A stretch of DNA of 64,000 bases from Oscillospiraceae bacterium (GCA_015066595.1 SVNZ01000001.1:372001-436000); one strand, 5' to 3'. Counted from the first letter of the stretch, positions 43,825 to 54,708 are shown. The notes: a model not told the origin generated them from the sequence alone. Program-made: numbers and translations.

Positions 43825-44787
43825 ATGAAAATTTCTGTTTTAGGCTGTGGCCGCTGGGGTAGTTGCATCGCATGGTATCTTGATAAAATCGGACACGATG
43901 TAATCTCCTGTGGTTTAGCGGACGCACCGGAGCTAATAGAGCTAAAAAACACACATAAAAATGACTATCTTACATACCCACAATCTATCAAAGTAACATC
44001 TGATCTAGAAAAAGCGGTGGCTCACGCTGAAACTATCGTTATTTCTATCTCTTCACAGTATCTGAGATCATATATGAACGATATTGCAAAATATCCACTA
44101 GAGGGTAAAAATATCGTTTTGTGTATGAAAGGTGTCGAAGTAGACACAGGATGCAGACTAAGTGAGGTTGTAGCAAGCTTTGTTGATGAGAGCAAAACAC
44201 CTATTGCTGTGTGGGTAGGTCCAGGTCATCCACAGGACTACGTTAAAGGTATCCCTAACTGTATGGTCATCGACTCAAAAAACGATGATATAAAAAAACA
44301 GCTTGTAAATGAATTTTCATCTGATTTAATCAGATTTTACATAGGAACAGACCTTATTGGTAGCGAAATCGGCGCTGCTGCAAAAAATGTTATCGGCATT
44401 GCGGCTGGTATGCTCGATGGTATTGGGTACACTTCTTTGAAAGGTGCACTGATGGCACGTGCCCCAAGGGAAATCAGCAGGCTCATCGCCGCTATGGGTG
44501 GCAACGAGCTTTCAGCTTACGGACTGTGTCACTTAGGTGACTATGAAGCTACACTCTTCTCCCCTTGGAGCCATAATAGACGCTACGGTGAAAGTTATGC
44601 GAAGGGTGAAAAGTTTGAAAAGCTTGCTGAAGGTGTGATGACATCCAAAGCCCTCTACAAGCTGAGCAAAAAGCATAATGTTGAAATGCCTATCACAACA
44701 GCTATATACAACATTTTGTTCGAAAACGAGGATTTTGAAGACGAGCTGTCAAAGCTCTTTATGCGATCAGTAAAGCAGGAATTTTAA
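43825..44787 (+). CDS. gpsA: NAD(P)H-dependent glycerol-3-phosphate dehydrogenase-like protein
   Basis: The N-terminal GCGRWGSCIAWYL binds NAD(P)H, and EIGAAAKNVIGIAAG with its lysine is the catalytic region of GpsA. Its 320 residues fit. GpsA makes sn-glycerol-3-phosphate for phospholipids. Some substitutions (GPGHPQD instead of GPSFA) suggest a divergent subgroup, so the substrate is less certain. It follows 6S RNA on the same strand and ends before a strong terminator. Confidence 0.8.
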   Translation: MKISVLGCGRWGSCIAWYLDKIGHDVISCGLADAPELIELKNTHKNDYLTYPQSIKVTSDLEKAVAHAETIVISISSQYLRSYMNDIAKYPLEGKNIVLCMKGVEVDTGCRLSEVVASFVDESKTPIAVWVGPGHPQDYVKGIPNCMVIDSKNDDIKKQLVNEFSSDLIRFYIGTDLIGSEIGAAAKNVIGIAAGMLDGIGYTSLKGALMARAPREISRLIAAMGGNELSAYGLCHLGDYEATLFSPWSHNRRYGESYAKGEKFEKLAEGVMTSKALYKLSKKHNVEMPITTAIYNILFENEDFEDELSKLFMRSVKQEF

Positions 44788-44808
44788 TCAAACATATAAA
44801 ATAAAGCA

Positions 44809-44844
44809 AAAACACCGTGTGCTAATTCACACGGTGTTTTTTAT
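44809..44844. terminator. Terminator between gpsA and groEL
   Basis: AACACCGTGTG pairs with CACACGGTGTT around a 6-nt loop and is followed by TTTTAT; an A-run on the other side lets it also serve convergent groEL. Confidence 0.85.
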
Positions 44845-44854
44845 AGCGTTTATT

Positions 44855-44893
44855 ATTCTAATTTAGAATTATTTAATATTCTGATATGGAATA

Positions 44894-44896
<3 letters not shown>
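44855..44896 (-). repeat. Two AT-rich palindromes in the groEL 3' end
   Basis: ATTCTAATTTAGAAT (44855-44869) and AATATTC/GAATATT (44876-44896, overlapping the groEL stop). Similar palindromes follow ackA and the hibernation factor gene. Confidence 0.5.
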
Positions 44897-46525
<1,629 letters not shown>

Positions 46526-46534
46526 TTACCTCCA

Positions 46535-46819
46535 TTATTCTACAATAGCTAAGATATCGCTCTGGCGTACGATAGTGTACTCTTCACCGTCAATCTTAAC
46601 TTCTGTTCCAGCGTATTTAGAAGCGATAACCTTATCGCCTACTTTTACATACATTTTAACTTCGTTGCCATCAACAAAGCCACCTGGACCTACTGCTACA
46701 ACATTAGCGTACTGTGGTTTTTCTTGTGCTTGTGATGAAAGAACGATACCGCTTGCAGTAGTCTGCTCAGCGTTATCGAGCTTCAATACAACTCTGTCGA
46801 TAAGTGGTTTGATTGTCAT
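46535..46819 (-). CDS. groES: Co-chaperonin GroES
   Basis: Its 94 residues begin TIKPLIDRVVLKLDNAEQTTASGIVL and contain the mobile loop and roof motifs of GroES. It caps the GroEL ring. AAGGAGG precedes the ATG. It is the first gene of the groESL operon. Confidence 0.97.
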   Translation of the reverse strand: MTIKPLIDRVVLKLDNAEQTTASGIVLSSQAQEKPQYANVVAVGPGGFVDGNEVKMYVKVGDKVIASKYAGTEVKIDGEEYTIVRQSDILAIVE

Positions 46820-46852
46820 TATATATAGCCTCCTTAAGAATAGATAAAGAAA

Positions 46853-46879
46853 TTAGCACTCGTATCTTTCGAGTGCTAA
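46853..46879. promoter_or_regulatory. CIRCE operator
   Basis: Perfect inverted repeat TTAGCACTC-N9-GAGTGCTAA, the HrcA binding site, between promoter and groES. It implies repression by HrcA, relieved on heat stress. Confidence 0.97.
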
Positions 46880-46883
46880 TTAT

Positions 46884-46912
46884 ATTTTATACCATTATAT
46901 GTAAAAAATCAA
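46884..46912 (-). promoter_or_regulatory. groESL promoter
   Basis: Minus strand TTGATT (46907-46912), 17 nt, TAAAAT (46884-46889), directly next to CIRCE so that HrcA would block the start site. Confidence 0.65.
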
Positions 46913-46958
46913 GTGTATTTTGACACTTCATAATTATTTTACAATTTGTTTTTGTCAC

Positions 46959-48026
46959 TTACTCAATAATAGCAGTTTTAACGACCTCTTGCGGGAGTTC
47001 AATTTCGAGCTCTTTCATCGCTTTTTCATTTATATGCAAGTAACAATCATAGATATACGCAATCGGAATTTGTGCCGGGTCAGCTCCACCGTAAAGTATA
47101 TCCAACGCCATATCTCCTGCTGCACCGCCGATAGACGGATAGTTGATAACGCAGGTTGAAAAACAACCTTTTTCGAGCATTTCTGTGTTGCCGCATACTA
47201 CAGGAATCTTGTAATCATATGAAAACTCAATAATTTTTTTGATATTCTTGCTCATCAGCTTATCAACAGGCAGATATATCACATCTACTCCATCGCTATA
47301 CATCTCTTCAAGCACAGAATACACTTCGCCTGAGCTTTCAACAGGATATTTAGCGTAAGGAATATCTATATTTTCCATAGCTGCTTCTTTTTCGCCGATG
47401 AGTGCCTGAGTGACTGATTCAGTATCAGTAGCCTTATATATAGCACCAATCTTCTTTGTATCTGGGAACATCAGTTTTATAGAATCTATCTGCTCAAAAC
47501 AAGGAGTATAATCAGAAACACCGGTCACATTTCCACCGGGAGCTTTGTTGCTCTCGACAAAATTTTCCTGTTCAGGCTCGGATACACCACCGAATACTAT
47601 AGGAATTTCTGTCGTCATAGAAGCCGCAAGTTTTGTAGCATATGGGCCAATAGCAAAAATCAGGTCGTAATCAGAGTCGATAAAACGCTGAACAGCCGCT
47701 TCACAATCTTCCTTGTTCTCCTCCAAAGCATAGTCAAGATAGATGTTGTTTTTGTTGATGTACCCGTTAGCTGCAAGCTCAGCAATAAAACCCTGATAAA
47801 TGTTGTTGCAGTTAGGGACATTACTACGCTGAATTATGCCTACATTATAAACTTTTTGTGCAACAGTTGGCTGTTCATCAACTGTTGCAACCTCATCTAC
47901 AGTTGCAATAGGCTCGACTTCAGGTTCTGTATTCATAAGCGATGCGCGATACATAGCATAAAAAACACCGCCCAAAATAGCAAGAATAAATATAATATTT
48001 AAGATAAGTACAAGATGCTTTTTCAT
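46959..48026 (-). CDS. ABC_sub_bind family substrate-binding protein (membrane-anchored)
   Basis: From the ATG at 48026 (AAGGGTGG before it) it has 355 residues: an N-terminal membrane segment (about 5-24), an acidic linker, then a two-lobed periplasmic-binding fold (KVYNVGIIQRSN, IFAIGPYATKLA, GGVSEPEQENFVES, NVTGVSD) of the ABC_sub_bind type, often tryptophan- or purine-related. There is no lipobox. The usual permease and ATPase genes are not beside it, so it is an orphan. The longer frame to 48113 lacks a ribosome site. Confidence 0.8.
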   Translation of the reverse strand: MKKHLVLILNIIFILAILGGVFYAMYRASLMNTEPEVEPIATVDEVATVDEQPTVAQKVYNVGIIQRSNVPNCNNIYQGFIAELAANGYINKNNIYLDYALEENKEDCEAAVQRFIDSDYDLIFAIGPYATKLAASMTTEIPIVFGGVSEPEQENFVESNKAPGGNVTGVSDYTPCFEQIDSIKLMFPDTKKIGAIYKATDTESVTQALIGEKEAAMENIDIPYAKYPVESSGEVYSVLEEMYSDGVDVIYLPVDKLMSKNIKKIIEFSYDYKIPVVCGNTEMLEKGCFSTCVINYPSIGGAAGDMALDILYGGADPAQIPIAYIYDCYLHINEKAMKELEIELPQEVVKTAIIE

Positions 48027-48161
48027 AAAAACCACCCTTTCCCTATTTTTATATACCGCTTGCATTTTACAGTAATAGTAAAGATTTGTCAAACTCAGCA
48101 AAATCTTCATCAAGAACGCAATGCAAAAAACAGCACCTCTATATAGAAATGCTGTTTAAAG

Positions 48162-48791
48162 TTATTTGCGCAAAACCGACGCACAATACTCGTCGATATC
48201 GAACAAATCAAGAGTGCTGTCTTTCTTTAAATACAAAGGGTGATGAGGATGCCCTTTTGCTGATATTTTACCTGCTGTAAACCAAGTTGCGTTATATCTC
48301 TTGCCTATTTCAGCCATAGTAAGCACACATTCTGACAGATAATCACGTTTTTCGATAATATTGCCCCACGCAGCCCATACGGACGCTTTACCTTTTGATA
48401 GTTTCAGTACATATTCAAAAGCCTTCATATTTTCTACGTGCAAAAACTCGTTAAAGTTTCGTTCCATATCATCAGGGTTCGTCGCACGCTGGGCATAAAC
48501 ATTAAACATGATAAAGCTATCGTATCCGTTATGTAAAGCGATGCGCTCCACAGATTTCAGCGTATTATCCAAGTCATCAGGAGCAGCAGTAGACGGATTG
48601 ATACCTATACAAATAAGAGGCTTTTCGCCTTTTGTGCCCAGAATATAACGATACTCACTGTAAAAATCAGGAACATAAAGCCATTTTTGAGTATCGTACT
48701 CATCAGGATGTTTAACTTCCAGCGCATCCTCAAACGTGAGAACAGATATATCCAGTGTATCAGCTGATGGAATATGCATATAAGCCCCCAT
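48162..48791 (-). CDS. DUF1643 protein
   Basis: The core reads PLICIGINPSTAAPDDLDNTLKSVERIA and FNVYAQRATNPDDM, the hallmark of DUF1643, a small family of unknown function. Its 209 residues are typical. An ATG four codons later (48779) follows a G-run and could be the start. It stands alone between the amylase and the ABC_sub_bind gene. Confidence 0.8.
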   Translation of the reverse strand: MGAYMHIPSADTLDISVLTFEDALEVKHPDEYDTQKWLYVPDFYSEYRYILGTKGEKPLICIGINPSTAAPDDLDNTLKSVERIALHNGYDSFIMFNVYAQRATNPDDMERNFNEFLHVENMKAFEYVLKLSKGKASVWAAWGNIIEKRDYLSECVLTMAEIGKRYNATWFTAGKISAKGHPHHPLYLKKDSTLDLFDIDEYCASVLRK

Positions 48792-48848
48792 AAAAGTTTA
48801 GTGTTAATTTTCATTATATCACAACACAAAACAAATGTACACAAAAAT

Positions 48849-48874
48849 CAGGCGGACGCATAAGCGCCCGCCTG
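48849..48874 (-). terminator. Terminator of the amylase gene
   Basis: CAGGCGGACGC (48849-48859) pairs with GCGCCCGCCTG (48864-48874) with one mismatch; ATTTTTGTG follows on the minus strand. Confidence 0.8.
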
Positions 48875-48889
48875 TAAAAAACATTATAT

Positions 48890-51265
48890 TTACTCTACCG
48901 GAGGTGTAATGTCATAGAATTTGCCAATGTCTTTGTCATCGTCATATTCAGCAAGATATCTCTGGATATAAGTAGCGTCCTGAACATCAATAGAACCGTT
49001 TTTGTTAATATCAGAAGCATAAACCTGAATGCCTTCTATTACTATAATCTCAGCACAGTGTCTCTGGATAGCTGTAGCATCAACGATAGCAATCTTACCG
49101 TTGCCATCAACGTCACCTACTGTATAACTCCATTCAGAACCTGTAGGAACTGTTGGGTCTGTAGGGTCAGTTGGGTCTGTTGGATCATCAGGGTCAGATG
49201 GAATAGGTGTAGGAACAAATGTTGGCTCCCAGTAGCCTACTGTCCAGTTGCCATTTGCATCGAGCTTGTCAAGCCATACGCCTGAGCTCTGCGGAACAGA
49301 AAGGTCAGCAGTCTGGTTAGAGCCGCCGCCCTGACCGTTGTTGATGATATACATATTGTACTCAGCAGGGATGTAAGCAACGAACTGTTTTTCACCGTAG
49401 CCATTATCATCAGTAACTTTCTTCATCTGAGTACCAGGCCACGCAATGTAGTCGTATTCGTTACCAAGCTCATCTCTGTGCCAGCAATAGCTGTATGCAG
49501 TATCCCAGTCTTTAGAAGAAAGAACGAGAGTTGTGTAACCAGGGAACTCTGGATATGTACCTGACTGCCAATCAACAGGATAATCATATGGGTTAAATGG
49601 TTTCTTAGGGATAGTTGGCTTTTCATCTTCTGCATAGTAGATGCAAGCGATACCTGTAGAGCCGATAGAACCTGTAAGTGTAAAGCCAGTCTCAACATCA
49701 CCAGTAACTTCAAACTCGTTACCTGTAAGTGAATCGATGTATGTACCAGGAGCAAGTCTGTTAGACTTCATAGATACGCTCTTTGTAGTACCGCCAAGGT
49801 TTACAAGAGTAGCACCTACGCCACCACGCTCGATAAGAGCAACCTTGTCGCTAGTTGAAGTGTACTCAAAAGCATCACCGAAGTAGTTGTCAAACTGGTT
49901 TACAGCAGCAACTTCAGGAGCTGTCCAAGATGTAAGGTTAGCATCACCAAGAGTGATGTTCGCACAGATAGCTTCGATAGCTGCACGGTTAGCGCCTGTT
50001 CTGTCATCAGGACGAGCAAAGTAAACGCCTGTGATGGTCTTTCTAGCAGCAGTAAGAGCCCAGATCTTGTTTCTCTGCTGAACTGTGAGTGATGATGTAC
50101 CACCGTCGATGTATGTATCGTGAGATTCGTTCCACTGGATTACATTTTCCTGTGTGAAATTCATTGTTGATGGATCAGCATTATCATCAACTTCAGACAT
50201 ATAGAGTGGAAGAGGATTACCGCCGTTGCCCATATTAACAACAGAGTCTTTGATTCCCCAGTATGAAGAAGAGTCAGTAACGTCCATCATCCATGTGTAC
50301 TCTGAGAACGGACGACCGTCACCGCACTTGTTGAGGATTTCGCCGTATGCGTAACACTCTTTATCAGGATAGTTATTTCTAAGCTTAATGAGAGTATCCT
50401 GCCAGAAGTCAGATGCAAAATATGTGTCATCCATAGTCTCGATATGCTTTGCAGCGTCGAAACGGAAACCGTCAGCATCACACTCATCAATAAGCTCTAC
50501 GAAGTAATCATAGATAGTATCCTGTACGAGCTGTGTCTCTGTAGCAAGGTCAGGAAGACCTGATGTACAATGCTGTGTTAAGTCTTCTTCGATGTCGTAA
50601 TCTGACCAACCGTCCCAGTAGTTCTCTTTGTAAGTCATATCAACCCATGGTGAGTGGAACGCCTTAGCAGCTAAGAGTTCAGGTTCGAACTCAGCAGCAC
50701 GAGGGTTTACGTGATCCATAGGATCTAATGAAGTGTTTGTGTAAAGACCAACGTGGTCATCATCAGTACCCATATGGTTGATAACCGCGTCAACGATAAC
50801 CTTCATACCAAGCTCGTGAGCCTTTGCAATCATCTCTTTGAACTCAGCCTTTGTACCAAGAGCGTTGTCTTCACTCTCGTTTACCTGGAAGCCAGCTGGT
50901 TGATAGAACATCCACCAACCGTTAGGAGCGATACCATCAACAGCAGGCTCACAAACTTTAACGCCCTTTGTAGGCATTTTTATTTCGTTTGGAGGAGAAA
51001 TCTGGATAGTTGTAAAGCCCTGCTCAGCAAGAGTTTCAAGGTTTGCGATTGTGTTTTCGTAAGACCAGTTCCAAGCCTGGATGATCTTACCGTCGTTTAC
51101 TGTGTCTTCAAGACCGTATTTGTTTTCCGGCTTGATAGCTTCCTGCATCTTTTCGTACTCGTTGTAATTTGTCTGTGCACTAACAGACATAAAGCTGGTT
51201 GTGCAAACACAAGTAGCAACAAGAACAACTGCAAGAATCATACTAATTAGTCTCTTTGTTTTCAT
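48890..51265 (-). CDS. Secreted GH13 alpha-amylase with CBM26-like module and type I dockerin
   Basis: A signal peptide (1-30) precedes the GH13 domain: DAVINH (159-164), GFRFD with nucleophile Asp270, YGE with acid/base Glu309, and ESHD with Asp383. A beta domain C follows, then a CBM26-like module (about 570-680, IAWPGTQM turn, NNGQGGGSNQTADL) and, after a proline/threonine linker, a dockerin with two calcium loops (DVDGNGKIAIVDATAIQ and DINKNGSIDVQDATYIQ, about 717-775). It degrades starch outside the cell and should plug into a cohesin scaffold, as in the amylosome of Ruminococcus bromii. AGGAGG precedes the ATG. Confidence 0.93.
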   Translation of the reverse strand: MKTKRLISMILAVVLVATCVCTTSFMSVSAQTNYNEYEKMQEAIKPENKYGLEDTVNDGKIIQAWNWSYENTIANLETLAEQGFTTIQISPPNEIKMPTKGVKVCEPAVDGIAPNGWWMFYQPAGFQVNESEDNALGTKAEFKEMIAKAHELGMKVIVDAVINHMGTDDDHVGLYTNTSLDPMDHVNPRAAEFEPELLAAKAFHSPWVDMTYKENYWDGWSDYDIEEDLTQHCTSGLPDLATETQLVQDTIYDYFVELIDECDADGFRFDAAKHIETMDDTYFASDFWQDTLIKLRNNYPDKECYAYGEILNKCGDGRPFSEYTWMMDVTDSSSYWGIKDSVVNMGNGGNPLPLYMSEVDDNADPSTMNFTQENVIQWNESHDTYIDGGTSSLTVQQRNKIWALTAARKTITGVYFARPDDRTGANRAAIEAICANITLGDANLTSWTAPEVAAVNQFDNYFGDAFEYTSTSDKVALIERGGVGATLVNLGGTTKSVSMKSNRLAPGTYIDSLTGNEFEVTGDVETGFTLTGSIGSTGIACIYYAEDEKPTIPKKPFNPYDYPVDWQSGTYPEFPGYTTLVLSSKDWDTAYSYCWHRDELGNEYDYIAWPGTQMKKVTDDNGYGEKQFVAYIPAEYNMYIINNGQGGGSNQTADLSVPQSSGVWLDKLDANGNWTVGYWEPTFVPTPIPSDPDDPTDPTDPTDPTVPTGSEWSYTVGDVDGNGKIAIVDATAIQRHCAEIIVIEGIQVYASDINKNGSIDVQDATYIQRYLAEYDDDKDIGKFYDITPPVE

Positions 51266-51329
51266 GTTTACCTCCTGAAGGAATTGAATTGATAGAAGAA
51301 AGCATAGTGACTTATTTTCTTCATTGTTA

Positions 51330-51359
51330 ATTATACAACAAACATACCATTATTTTCAA
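51330..51359 (-). promoter_or_regulatory. Amylase promoter
   Basis: Minus strand TTGAAA (51354-51359), 18 nt, TATAAT (51330-51335). I see no clear catabolite (cre) site nearby. Confidence 0.6.
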
Positions 51360-51452
51360 TTCATATTTCTTACAAAATAAAATAATTTATTTATTCATTT
51401 TAGATAAAAACCTTCGCTTTTTTAACAAAAAATATTATCTAATACTGCAATA

Positions 51453-51481
51453 TTGAAAATTCAAATTAAATATGCTAAAAT
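51453..51481 (+). promoter_or_regulatory. Promoter of the zinc-finger membrane protein gene
   Basis: TTGAAA (51453-51458), 17 nt, TAAAAT (51476-51481) with an extended TG before the -10. Confidence 0.65.
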
Positions 51482-51508
51482 CTTTGTATTGTTTTTCGAG
51501 GTGAGATA

Positions 51509-51886
51509 ATGAAAAAGTGCGAATATTGTGCAAAGGAAATTTCATATCATCAGATGTACTGCAACGATGAATGTCAAAATGGTGCTAACCGCTTTTATGA
51601 TATGAGAGATATGATAACGAGCATCATGTCTGTCATAAACGGTATATGCGTGATGTCTATCGGTATCGGTCTTTTTGTTTTCTCGTTTTTTAAAATAGTT
51701 GGAGCATATATGGTGGCTATACCTCTATTAATACTGGGAATACTATATATCTTCTTTCCTGTTCCGGCTGATGTTATGATTCAAAAATATAAAATTGAAA
51801 AATCTGTAAAAATAACACGATATATCGGTATCGCTTTGCTAATACTCGGTGTTTTGTGCACTGTTCTTGCGATATTTACCATTTAA
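51509..51886 (+). CDS. Small membrane protein with N-terminal cysteine (zinc-ribbon-like) motif
   Basis: The 125 residues start MKKCEYCAKEISYHQMYCNDEC, a CxxC...CxxxC motif that probably binds zinc, followed by three hydrophobic segments (about 33-57, 62-87, 100-124). I recognise no characterised family. A GAGGTGAG site precedes the ATG. It lies 66 nt before the DUF378 gene and may share its transcript. Confidence 0.7.
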   Translation: MKKCEYCAKEISYHQMYCNDECQNGANRFYDMRDMITSIMSVINGICVMSIGIGLFVFSFFKIVGAYMVAIPLLILGILYIFFPVPADVMIQKYKIEKSVKITRYIGIALLILGVLCTVLAIFTI

Positions 51887-51952
51887 AAAAAGTATAATAT
51901 CGGTGTGAATGCTAAGAATATTAAAACACCCTATAAATTTAGGAGGTTTAAT

Positions 51953-52180
51953 ATGCTAGATAAAATCGCACTGACTTTACTTGTTGTCGGCGGTATCAAC
52001 TGGGGTAGCGTCGGACTGTTTAAGTTCGATATAGTTGCATGGATTTGCGGCGGACAAACAGGTATCATCAGCAGAATCATCTATGTTGTAGTAGGTCTTT
52101 GTGCGCTATGGTGTATTTCTCTGCTTTTCAGAGACCATACAGAAGCAGGCGACTCAGATCTTACAAGTAACCCAATATAA
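51953..52180 (+). CDS. DUF378 membrane protein
   Basis: The 75 residues match DUF378 (LLVVGGINWGSVGLF...). Two membrane segments are visible. Function unknown. The frame opens at 51905, but AGGAGG lies just before the ATG at 51953. Confidence 0.85.
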   Translation: MLDKIALTLLVVGGINWGSVGLFKFDIVAWICGGQTGIISRIIYVVVGLCALWCISLLFRDHTEAGDSDLTSNPI

Positions 52181-52183
52181 AAA

Positions 52184-52217
52184 ATGCCGTCGGTAAAACC
52201 GACGGCATAATTTTTGC
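52184..52217. terminator. Bidirectional terminator between DUF378 gene and ackA
   Basis: ATGCCGTCGGT pairs with ACCGACGGCAT around AAA; A-run before and T-run after. Confidence 0.88.
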
Positions 52218-52236
52218 ATTTATTTTTCTGCATTAG

Positions 52237-52253
52237 AATTCTGATATAGAATT
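52237..52253 (-). repeat. AT-rich palindrome after ackA
   Basis: AATTCT/AGAATT with a 5-nt loop, a few nt after the ackA stop; see similar elements at 44855-44896 and 61679-61693. Confidence 0.45.
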
Positions 52254-52261
52254 ATAATCAA

Positions 52262-53470
52262 TCAAAGTGCGTTGACTATATCCTGTGTATCTCTTGCGAT
52301 AACAAGCTCTTCGTTAGTAGCGATAAGCTCAACGCGAATAGCCGAATCATCGGTTGAGAGCTGTCCTGTAACACCACGACGTGCCTGTTCATTAAACTCG
52401 TTGTTCATCTTCACACCGAACACTTTGAGATACTCACAAACTTTACGTCTGAGCTGTGGCTGGTTCTCACCTAAGCCTGCTGTAAATACAATAGCGTCAC
52501 AGCCACCCATAGCCACATAGTACTGACCGATGTACTTAGCAATCTGATAATAAAGCATATCATGTGCGAGCTTGGCACGTGGGTTGCCAGCCTCTTCAGC
52601 AGCTGAAACATCACGGTCGTCTGATGAAATACCGGACACACCTAAAAGACCTGACTTTTTGTTGAGAAGTGTATCCATCTCTTTTGGAGAAAGTCCCTCT
52701 TTGTCAGCAATGAAAGTAACAACTGACGGGTCAAGGCAACCTGTACGTGTACCCATCATAATACCGTCAAGCGGTGTAAGACCCATTGATGTATCCACAA
52801 CTTTGCCGCCATCAACAGCTGTGATAGAAGAACCGTTACCAATATGGCAAGTGATAATCTTGAGGTCCTTAATATCTTTGCCCATAATGTTAGCCATTTC
52901 CTGAGAAACATAACGGTGTGATGTACCGTGTGCGCCGTATCTGCGGACAGCGTACTTTTCGTAAAACTCATAAGGAACAGCGTACATATAAGCTTTTTCC
53001 GGCATTGTTGAATGGAATGATGTATCAAAAACAGCTACCATCGGAACATTCTCGCCAAAAACTTCTAAGCAACCTTTCATAGCCTGAACGTGAGCAGGGT
53101 TGTGAAGTGGTGCAAGCGGGCTAAGGCTATCGATACCTTTAAGCACCTCGTCGTCAATAAGCACAGACTCTTTAAACAATGAACCACCCTGAACTACACG
53201 GTGACCGATTGCAGATACTTCGTCAAGAGTCTTGATAACACCAAACTCAGGATCGAGCAAAGCATCCTTTACTACCATAAATGCCTGTGAGTGATTCTGC
53301 ATTTGTGCTTCTTTCTCAAAGCTTCTGCCATCAGCGGTTTTATGACCGATGAAAGAACCCTCAATACCAATACGTTCGCAGTTACCTTTAGCGATCATAG
53401 ACTCTGTTTCCATATCAATGAGCTGATATTTAAGTGATGAACTACCTGCGTTGATAACTAATATTTTCAT
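52262..53470 (-). CDS. ackA: Acetate kinase
   Basis: Its 402 residues have VINAGSSSLKYQL, DTSFHSTMP, YGAHGTSHRYVSQE and MGTRTGCLDP, the complete active-site set of acetate kinases. It converts acetyl phosphate and ADP to acetate and ATP in fermentation. The phosphotransacetylase gene is not in the window. AGGAGG precedes the ATG. Confidence 0.97.
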   Translation of the reverse strand: MKILVINAGSSSLKYQLIDMETESMIAKGNCERIGIEGSFIGHKTADGRSFEKEAQMQNHSQAFMVVKDALLDPEFGVIKTLDEVSAIGHRVVQGGSLFKESVLIDDEVLKGIDSLSPLAPLHNPAHVQAMKGCLEVFGENVPMVAVFDTSFHSTMPEKAYMYAVPYEFYEKYAVRRYGAHGTSHRYVSQEMANIMGKDIKDLKIITCHIGNGSSITAVDGGKVVDTSMGLTPLDGIMMGTRTGCLDPSVVTFIADKEGLSPKEMDTLLNKKSGLLGVSGISSDDRDVSAAEEAGNPRAKLAHDMLYYQIAKYIGQYYVAMGGCDAIVFTAGLGENQPQLRRKVCEYLKVFGVKMNNEFNEQARRGVTGQLSTDDSAIRVELIATNEELVIARDTQDIVNAL

Positions 53471-53485
53471 AACATTTTCCTCCTA

Positions 53486-53514
53486 TTGAAAAAGTTCAAT
53501 TTATCACATATAAT
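53486..53514 (+). promoter_or_regulatory. tmcAL promoter
   Basis: TTGAAA (53486-53491), 17 nt, TATAAT (53509-53514). Its -10 abuts that of the ackA promoter on the other strand. Confidence 0.65.
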
Positions 53515-53543
53515 ATAATAATACTAATTGTCTGATTTTTCAA
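53515..53543 (-). promoter_or_regulatory. ackA promoter
   Basis: Minus strand TTGAAA (53538-53543), 17 nt, TATTAT (53515-53520). Face to face with the tmcAL promoter. Confidence 0.6.
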
Positions 53544-53568
53544 GTTTTTTATTAAAGAGGTGATACAG

Positions 53569-54708
53569 TTGAGAGTTGCTGCAGTTATATGTGAGTTCAA
53601 TCCGTTCCATAACGGCCACAAATATCTGATAGACAAAATAAAAAGCGAATATGCCGACTGTGTCATCGCTATTATGAGCGGCAACTTTGTACAACGTGGG
53701 GATGTAGCAATCACTGACAAATTCACTCGCACAAAAGCGGCTCTTGAAAACGGATGTGATCTCGTTGTTGAGCTACCAACCGTTTTTGCGCTTTCCAGTG
53801 CAGAGTATTTTGCAAAAGGCGGTGTTGAGCTAGCACAAGCACTAAACGCTGATATGCTATGCTTCGGCGCAGAAAACGATGACATAAAAACGCTGTCAGA
53901 TATCGCTGATGCTTTTTGTGATGACAACTTTAAAGAAACCTTTAAAAAGTATATGGGCAACGGTTCTTACTATGCAAAAGCTGTGTCAGAAAGTATCAAA
54001 GAGGTGTTGTCCTATAAACACAGTGAAATACTTTCCAAGCCTAACAACACGCTTGCTATTGAGTATATAAAAGCTTTGAAAGGCACCTCTATCACCCCTA
54101 TTGCAATAAAACGAAATGGAGCTGACCACGACAGCGATGTCACTTCAAAAAACATCGCAAGCGCAACGCATATCAGAAATCTCATTCAAGAAAGCAAAGA
54201 ATACGATAGCTTCACAAGTATGGATATCATAAACTATTCTGATATCAAAAAACTTGAAACAGCTATTTTGTACAAGCTACGCACTATGAGCAAAGATGAG
54301 CTTGAAAATCTCCCTGATGTTAATGAGGGACTACACAACAGAATTTTTGATTGTTGCAGAAAAAGTAATTCTTTAGAAGAATTATTCGACAATTTGAAAA
54401 CAAAGCGTTATACACTGGCACGACTGAGACGGATAGTAATATACGCTCTACTTGATATCACAAAATATGATATACAAGAAAAGGTAAAATATATCCGTGT
54501 GCTCGGCATGAACGACAGCGGAGCGAAGCTACTATCAAACGCAACACTTCCGCTCATATGTAGAGTCGCTAATGATTATAGTACACTGAACATTGATGCA
54601 AAGAAAATGTTCGATATAGATATCAAAGCAAACGATGTGTTCTTCCTCTCAAGTACAGGTTCTAAAAAATATGAAAATGAACTCGCTTCACAGATAATAA
54701 AAATATAA
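53569..54708 (+). CDS. tmcAL: tRNA(Met) cytidine acetate ligase
   Basis: The protein begins RVAAVICEFNPFHNGHKYLI, the nucleotidyltransferase HxGH-like motif of TmcAL, with IMSGNFVQRGD following. It activates acetate with ATP and acetylates the wobble cytidine of elongator tRNA-Met. The frame opens with GTG at 53560, but AGAGGTGA fits the TTG at 53569, giving 379 residues. It lies divergent from ackA, whose product is acetate, the substrate of this enzyme. Confidence 0.92.
   Translation: MRVAAVICEFNPFHNGHKYLIDKIKSEYADCVIAIMSGNFVQRGDVAITDKFTRTKAALENGCDLVVELPTVFALSSAEYFAKGGVELAQALNADMLCFGAENDDIKTLSDIADAFCDDNFKETFKKYMGNGSYYAKAVSESIKEVLSYKHSEILSKPNNTLAIEYIKALKGTSITPIAIKRNGADHDSDVTSKNIASATHIRNLIQESKEYDSFTSMDIINYSDIKKLETAILYKLRTMSKDELENLPDVNEGLHNRIFDCCRKSNSLEELFDNLKTKRYTLARLRRIVIYALLDITKYDIQEKVKYIRVLGMNDSGAKLLSNATLPLICRVANDYSTLNIDAKKMFDIDIKANDVFFLSSTGSKKYENELASQIIKI

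Noticed and set aside
53496-53960. A 154-residue minus-strand frame overlapping tmcAL
   Set aside because: It is antisense to the conserved N-terminus of tmcAL and crosses the promoter region.
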